This document shows positions 58,956 to 64,000 of a DNA stretch of 64,000 nt, one piece after another (the first letter of the stretch is position 1; each line of letters starts with the position of its first letter). A program made the position numbers and the translations under genes. Under the pieces are notes generated by a model. It ran no database searches. It was not told the DNA's origin and saw only the letters and a list, made by a program, of their open reading frames with translations. The stretch spans positions 130,577,711 through 130,641,710 of the forward strand of contig CM042694.1 of NCBI GenBank assembly GCA_023614405.1. The letters are read 5' to 3'. The stretch comes from Avena insularis (taxonomy: Eukaryota; Streptophyta; Magnoliopsida; Poales; Poaceae).

Positions 58956-60276
58956 ATGCAGCAAGTGGCTCAATCCTTTATGCAGCAAAGGATAAGCCGG
59001 TTGTATTACTTAAGATGACCAAACGTTCTCGAGGACACATGGGAAGACTGTCAAGTGCTTTCGCTTCATATAGTTGATTAATCTTATTTAGCTTGCTAAG
59101 TGTTGTGTGGGTGAACCTGTGCTAATGTACCGACCTTCCTAGGACTAATACATACTTGTGATTATACCCCTTGCAAACATCCGTAAGTACAAGAAAGTAA
59201 TTAAGGTAGAAACCTAACCACAACTTTAAACTCTAAGACCCTTACGTCCCTTGTGCAATGGTTTCCTAACGGGGGTTCAGGTTTTTGTCACTCCGGTAAC
59301 CCCTACGATTAGTAGCCAAATACACAATGCATTCCCCTAGGCCCATATAGGTGAAGTGTCATGTAGTCGGCGTTCACATGACACCACTAGAGGAAGTACA
59401 CCACAACTTAAATATCAAACCATTGAATCTTTCTCAACACAACTCCACTACTAACAACATGACTTCTCCCATGTCCTCAAGAACAAAACAAACTACTCAC
59501 AAGACATCATATGGATCATGATCAGAGATGGAATAATGATGTGTAAGAATCTGAACATAAACAATAATTCAATGGTTCCCTCAATAGCATCAACTACAAG
59601 GAGTAATCAACACCGAGAAAGTTTCCCCTAAGAACTATGCAAGATTCAACCCAATTGTTACAGCAATATGGAGATGGTGATGAGGGTGCTGATGGTGATG
59701 ATGGTGGTGGTGATGATGATGATGATACCGATGAAGTCCAGCTTGATGGTGGTCTTGATGGCGGCGATCTCCCCTCTCCGGGAAGGAATTCCCCCGGCAG
59801 AAATCTGTCTGCCGGAGAGATCTTTCTCTCTCGGTGTTTTCCGCCTCACAGGGGCGGCGGAATCTTTGTGTGGTCGCTCCCTGAGTATTAGGGTTTTAGG
59901 AGGATAATATACGCCAGAGGGGAGAGCCAGGGGTGGACCAGGGCGGCCACACCACCTGGTTGCACGGCCTAGGCTGGCCCGCGCCAGGGGGTGGTGTGGG
60001 CCCCTTGTGTCCCATCTCCAGCCCCCCTTCTGGCTTCCTTCGTCTTCTGGAAAATAGGATTTTCCATGTATTTTCCCGGATTTTCTGATCTTCGCGAATT
60101 TCGCCTCCAAACAGCTCCTTTTCCATCAGAATCCTGACTGCAGCGGTCCATGCTCCAAAAGTCATCAACCATGCAAAAACAGATGAAATAACATAAGTAT
60201 CACCTCTCAATACAAAATATATCAATGAATAACAGTGAATTATGACATGGAATAGTGATGAAAAATGGATGTATCA
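58956..60276 (-). repeat. Truncated 3' LTR of the second Athila-like element
   Basis: The plus-strand right end is GATGTATCA at 60,276. It carries a palindrome at 59,948-59,999, a TATA-like ATAATATAC at about 59,903 and an expanded GATGGT microsatellite at 59,668-59,730. The left end is cut near the AAGTGGCTCAATCC region. Confidence 0.85.
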
Positions 60277-60292
60277 ACTCCCCCCAAGCTTA
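60277..60292 (-). other. Polypurine tract of the second Athila-like element
   Basis: ACTCCCCCCAAGCTTA on the plus strand; its complement is the same tract found at 31,195. Confidence 0.85.
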
Positions 60293-62196
60293 GACTTCGC
60301 TTGTCCCCAAGCGAAACTGAGCTCAATAAACATGGCCTCAGGTTTATGGAGTGAAGAGGCGATAAAAGAATACGGACAAGAAGCATCACATTCATCAATA
60401 CATAGATCATAATAGAATACAACTCACTATTATATAACTTAACTTGCAATAAGTAAAGGAAACACAATAAAGATACATCAAGTGAATCATAATTGGTAAT
60501 GGCAAACTTAGCTCTTGGTCGAAGAATAGTTGATAATTTTCTAGAGTTCACAAATAACTGGTTTTCAATGATAGCTTTCAAAGTAGTAGACACCAAGATA
60601 AGAGCAATGTGCAAAACAAGGAACATAAGAAACATGATTGAATAAATCATCATATAAATGAATGAAACACAACAACTCAAAATACTTGCTGAGATAGAGA
60701 GGAATAGGTTTACTGACTCAACTAAAAAGTGAAAGAAAGGGCCCTTCGCAGAGGGAAGCAGGGATTTCAAGTTTCATAAAGAGCTCCCAAAAATTATGAT
60801 ACTTACTAGCTTTCAGCTCTCATTGCCCCTATCATAGGCATCTTTAGGTGATTAAAGTTAAAGTGACACAACTAAGAGGATATGCTTGACAAGTTATAAA
60901 TTGAAGTCCCATGCCCCTTACTTATGAAGACCGAACCTCATGCTACTCAACTTCAGTCACGAGTAAGCTCTTGTCATTGTAAATACATGTGTATCATCGA
61001 GAACCGCCAACAGGGTACCCCTTGCAGATGACACATGAGCTATCCCATAATCAAAATGACAAGGCAAGCAGACAGTGAGCATCTCAGCGATCTTTTTATT
61101 TGCTATTTGCATAGGTTTTTATTGAGGATGCTTCATAGAATGCTCACTATAGTTATGCTGCAAGTTTCCACATGATTAGGCATGGCTTAGGCTAGCGGCC
61201 CAGGCGTTTCTCTAACACACATATAAACTCCATGATCTTAGAAGTTCCACTTTTATTTCACACCGCCTGGATCCATAAGCAAAAGAACATGATATCAACT
61301 AGATACAAAGTACCAATGCATTGTTGAAAGCGGTCCCCATGATACATGGTTCTGCTAACTTCAACTCATAAAGCGCAAGCATATACGCAACAAAGAAGGA
61401 CCCAATGGTTCAGGTTTATTAAGTGCAAGAAAAGTAAAGTGTGCTATCAAGTTCATGAGAGCTTTAATCACTAATTTTCACATAACAAGTTTAATTTGGC
61501 AGGTAGATAAAAATAGGAATTTACTTGGAATAGCAATAATGCTAATAGGTAGGTATGGTGGACACAAATGGCATGGTTTTTGGTTTAAGGATTGGATGCA
61601 CTAGAAGAATTCCCTCTCAGTACAGGTTTTTGGCTAGCAAGGATGGGTAGCAAGTATAAGAGTTGAAGGGAACAAACAAACATACAAGTGATAAAAACAA
61701 ACATGCAATCTTCCTCGGAAGCACAAAAGATCTTAACCAGAGAATACTAGACTTATGAGCAAATCAAGAAAGAAAGATGATGAAATTATATTTCTTAGAG
61801 TACTTTAATCTTTTTCATTCAACTCTCAAAAATAGTGTTGCTACTGACCGAGCCAGGTTTGCCAAAACCAACTAAATTAACTCAATGATCCCAAAGTGAT
61901 ACCAATACTAACAACAAGATCAATCATATAACCACGAATTGAAAACTAATATAAGATATGCAAAAGAGTAAATGATAGAACTTCTCATTAATATTCCATA
62001 ATGGCAACTCACACCAAGGGATACATATCTAACGAGAGAGGGGACACTTCCATAATGCAAACCATCCTACATAATAACTTCTCTATTCATGATATGACTC
62101 TACTAAAAAGGTAAAAAGATAGAAGATAGTGATGTGATACCGCGACACTCCCCCAAGCTTGGAACAAACCAAGGGGACGCCAAACCTGATGACGAA
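60293..62196 (-). other. Noncoding post-pol region of the second Athila-like element
   Basis: Inverted counterpart of 29,289-31,194, similar through its length by eye, again with stop-rich frames only. Confidence 0.65.
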
Positions 62197-62697
62197 TTAC
62201 TCCTTCGATGGTGGTGGTATCCTCTTGATGAGCTCTTTGATCAATTTCCCCAAGTCTTCAATCTCGAAGGTGAGATTTTGAATAAGCTGTGAGTTTTGCT
62301 CAATGCGGCTCATGATCATGTCGGGTTGAGAATCCCAGCTCTTGCGATTTTCCCCCCACTCTACCTCCTTGAAGTCTTCTTTCCCTGCATAGCTATAACG
62401 AGGCAAATCCCAATTGGAGGGTAATTTCTCCTTGGGCATATTCTGGTATTGATGCTCATGGATAAGAGTATGGAAGGGATTCTTGGTGCATGGAGGAAGT
62501 GACCAGGGATCTGAACGGTGATGAGGAGGCTTTCCTCCAATAGTCCTGGCAGGGTTTGCCACCACTCCAATGCTTGCAATGGTAGTGCCGGTGTGCTTTG
62601 CCTCCTCTTCATCTTCACTCTTGATCTCCTTCTCCTGCCCGGGGTCTTGGAGATCTTCCTCCATAGGCTCCTTTCCTTTATCCTTGGTGGAAACCAT
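62197..62697 (-). CDS. Intact post-pol ORF of unknown function (Athila-like copy 2)
   Basis: 166 residues from the ATG at 62,697 (MVSTKDKGKEPMEEDLQD) to TAA at 62,197 without interruption. The N terminus is highly acidic/basic and probably disordered. The middle has SDPWSLPPCTKNPFHTLIHEH. The C terminus (RIEQNSQLIQNLTFEIEDLG) is a short coiled coil ending in PPPSKE. No signal peptide or transmembrane helix. An acceptor-like TTTCTGCCAG lies about 35 bp upstream, and a palindrome plus TATA-like site at 62,864 and 62,790. It occupies the site held by a different ORF in copy 1. Confidence 0.65.
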   Translation of the reverse strand: MVSTKDKGKEPMEEDLQDPGQEKEIKSEDEEEAKHTGTTIASIGVVANPARTIGGKPPHHRSDPWSLPPCTKNPFHTLIHEHQYQNMPKEKLPSNWDLPRYSYAGKEDFKEVEWGENRKSWDSQPDMIMSRIEQNSQLIQNLTFEIEDLGKLIKELIKRIPPPSKE

Positions 62698-62789
62698 TGT
62701 GCTTCAAAGCTTTCAAAGATAGTTCCTGGCAGAAACAGATCAAAAACACGACGATAACACGATATACAAACCTCGGGGGATCCCGGGGA

Positions 62790-62797
62790 TTATATAT
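62790..62797 (-). promoter_or_regulatory. Possible internal TATA box for the post-pol ORF, copy 2
   Basis: The minus strand reads AATATATAATCCCCGGG, as in copy 1 at 28,687, about 95 bp before the ATG. Confidence 0.4.
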
Positions 62798-62863
62798 TAC
62801 GAAGTTTCACAACAAAAGGAAGGTACTGGGAGAAAACGAGTCGGAGGCGGAGTCCGGAGTGGC

Positions 62864-62915
62864 CACACCACCTGGTGGAAAGGCCTGGGGAGGGCCCGCG
62901 CCACAGGGTGGTGTG
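62864..62915 (-). repeat. GC-rich palindrome upstream of the post-pol ORF, copy 2
   Basis: CACACCACCTGGTGG...CCACAGGGTGGTGTG, the internal counterpart of the LTR palindromes; about 70 bp upstream of the TATA-like site. Confidence 0.7.
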
Positions 62916-63029
62916 ATCCACCCTGGCTCCATTTCCGTCCCTCTTTCGCTTCGTAGCTTTCCTTATTGTCTAAAAACTGCAAAAATATAGTTGGATAGTA
63001 TCTTCGCGGAACTTTTCTTACCAGAACTG

Positions 63030-63125
63030 TTACCTATTTGAAAACGGACTCTGCAGGTCTCTGAATTTGGTATTTAGTGGGTTCTTCCGGAGTCACCACT
63101 TGAATAACATCAATATCTTCATGTG
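63030..63125 (-). pseudogene. Last part of pol (integrase C terminus), copy 2
   Basis: The minus strand carries the end of pol homologous to 28,385-28,471 (EDIDVIQVVTPEE-type residues and a stop near 63,040). Upstream coding sequence is missing beyond about 63,125. Confidence 0.6.
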
Positions 63126-64000
63126 CATACAATTATTAATTGAGTCATAAATACTTTATCTTTCTTATGACACCATTATCTCCACTAACCTGGATATTTG
63201 TTTCACACAAAACTTCACACAGTTCTCATTAGCAACATTAGTATAAGTAAGGTGATAAAACCTTTTGAGTCCAATTTCAACTGAAAACCATCAAAACATA
63301 AGCTACTGTAGCAACTCCTTTTGAAAACCCAAAAAGAATTCAAAAAGGAAATCAAATAAAGAAACAAATGCAAAAGTGGCAAAATCTGTCAAAACAGACC
63401 AGCAGGTAAAGATCAATTTTTTCGAAAAATCTTCTGTTGCTCAAATCAAAAACTTCAAAACTAACGAAAGTTAAATAACAACTTGGGACAGAAGCACAAA
63501 CAATTACAGCTCAATCCGACATACAGAGATCTCTCACGAATTTTTACGGTGAAGCACAAAAATCTGTTTCGAGACAGCAACTTCCCCAAATCTTACTTCT
63601 CTCTCATTAGAGGTTGATCTTGACACAAAAACCAAACAAAAATTATAAGGAGAGGTTATTACCGAAGTAATAGCTTCCAATACTCAAAGAAACAAAAACA
63701 AACTGAAAGCAAAAACAAATTGGGTTGCCTCCCAAAGAGCTCTTTCTTTATAGCCGTTAAGATGGGCATGATAATTTTGATGATGCTCACATAGGAGTAT
63801 GAATTGAAGTGAAAGAGAGTATTAAGAAGCAAAAATACACGCATTTAAGTCTAAACCACTTCCTATGAAAGGGAATTTTATAAACAAACAAGTTGTTGAA
63901 ACCAGAGGCTACTAGCATAGGAAGGCAAAAGAAGTGCAACATAAAAACTTTAAGCATAAAACGAGGAAACTTGATATTATTGAGATACATAAGAACACTT
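63126..64000. other. Repeat-derived noncoding DNA to the window edge
   Basis: AT-rich sequence unrelated to the copy-1 pol region. It includes AATTGGGTTGCCTCCCAAAGAGCTC at about 63,718, a phrase I associate with post-pol noncoding parts of other Triticeae gypsy elements. No gene is seen; its parent element continues beyond the window. Confidence 0.45.

Larger units (their letters stand above)
58956..63125 (-). mobile_element. Second Athila-like element, minus strand, truncated at both ends
   Basis: Contains a 3' LTR missing about its last 190 bp, the polypurine tract, the noncoding post-pol region, a post-pol ORF, and the last roughly 30 codons of pol. All but the ORF is recognisably the same family as 22,171-32,721. 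Homology stops abruptly at about 58,956 and 63,125. Confidence 0.85.

Noticed and set aside
60240..60770. 176-codon hydrophobic minus-strand frame next to the polypurine tract, considered as an envelope-like protein
   Set aside because: It starts at a non-ATG codon, runs into the LTR, and its counterpart in copy 1 is broken by frameshift and stops; no signal peptide plus ectodomain layout.
1..64000. CRISPR arrays, rRNA and tRNA genes
   Set aside because: I found no regularly spaced identical repeats, rRNA core sequence or tRNA cloverleaf; the tRNA-like matches are retrotransposon primer-binding sites.

Overview
The window looks like nuclear DNA of a Triticeae grass (wheat, Aegilops, barley or rye type). 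It has two low-copy genes in the first 12 kb, many short grass MITEs in and beside them, and about 44 kb of nested LTR retrotransposons. The species call is inferred from element types and a plant multi-exon gene; I ran no database search.

Region 1-12,010 is the genic island. It starts with small DNA transposons: a 376-bp MITE-like element and a 1.0-kb Mutator-like element. A GC-rich single-exon gene (4144-5214, +) for an uncharacterised grass protein follows. Tail to tail with it is a 13-exon gene (5534-11961, -) for the large subunit of chloroplast 3-isopropylmalate dehydratase (leucine biosynthesis). All exons join in phase to 510 residues, the three Fe-S cysteines are present, and the last intron has a GC donor. 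Its introns carry three Stowaway-type MITEs and a 1.26-kb Mutator-like element with a Tourist MITE and a GC-rich payload inside.

Region 12,010-20,100 is gene-poor and made of class II elements and a LINE: a MITE containing a Stowaway, a complete-looking 2.5-kb non-autonomous Helitron, an internally deleted minus-strand LINE, and a 1.1-kb TIR element with an ORF relic.

Region 20,110-64,000 is nested LTR retrotransposons. They are: (a) one LTR and leader of a minus-strand gypsy element; (b) a nearly full-length plus-strand Athila-like element, 22,171-32,721, with decayed gag-pol; (c) an older gypsy LTR split by (d) a 12.1-kb minus-strand chromovirus, 36,213-48,335, with perfect ACAGG target-site duplication, a chromodomain integrase and two extra coiled-coil ORFs between primer-binding site and gag; (e) a minus-strand copia LTR interrupted by a gypsy solo LTR with perfect AGAAT duplication; and (f) a truncated minus-strand copy of the Athila-like family.

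The most unusual signals are the two pre-gag ORFs of the chromovirus; different ORFs at the same post-pol site in the two Athila-like copies; and a GC-rich palindrome plus TATA motif that occurs both in the LTR promoters and just upstream of the post-pol ORF, suggesting an internal promoter. No coding sequence in the retrotransposon block looks like an ordinary host gene.
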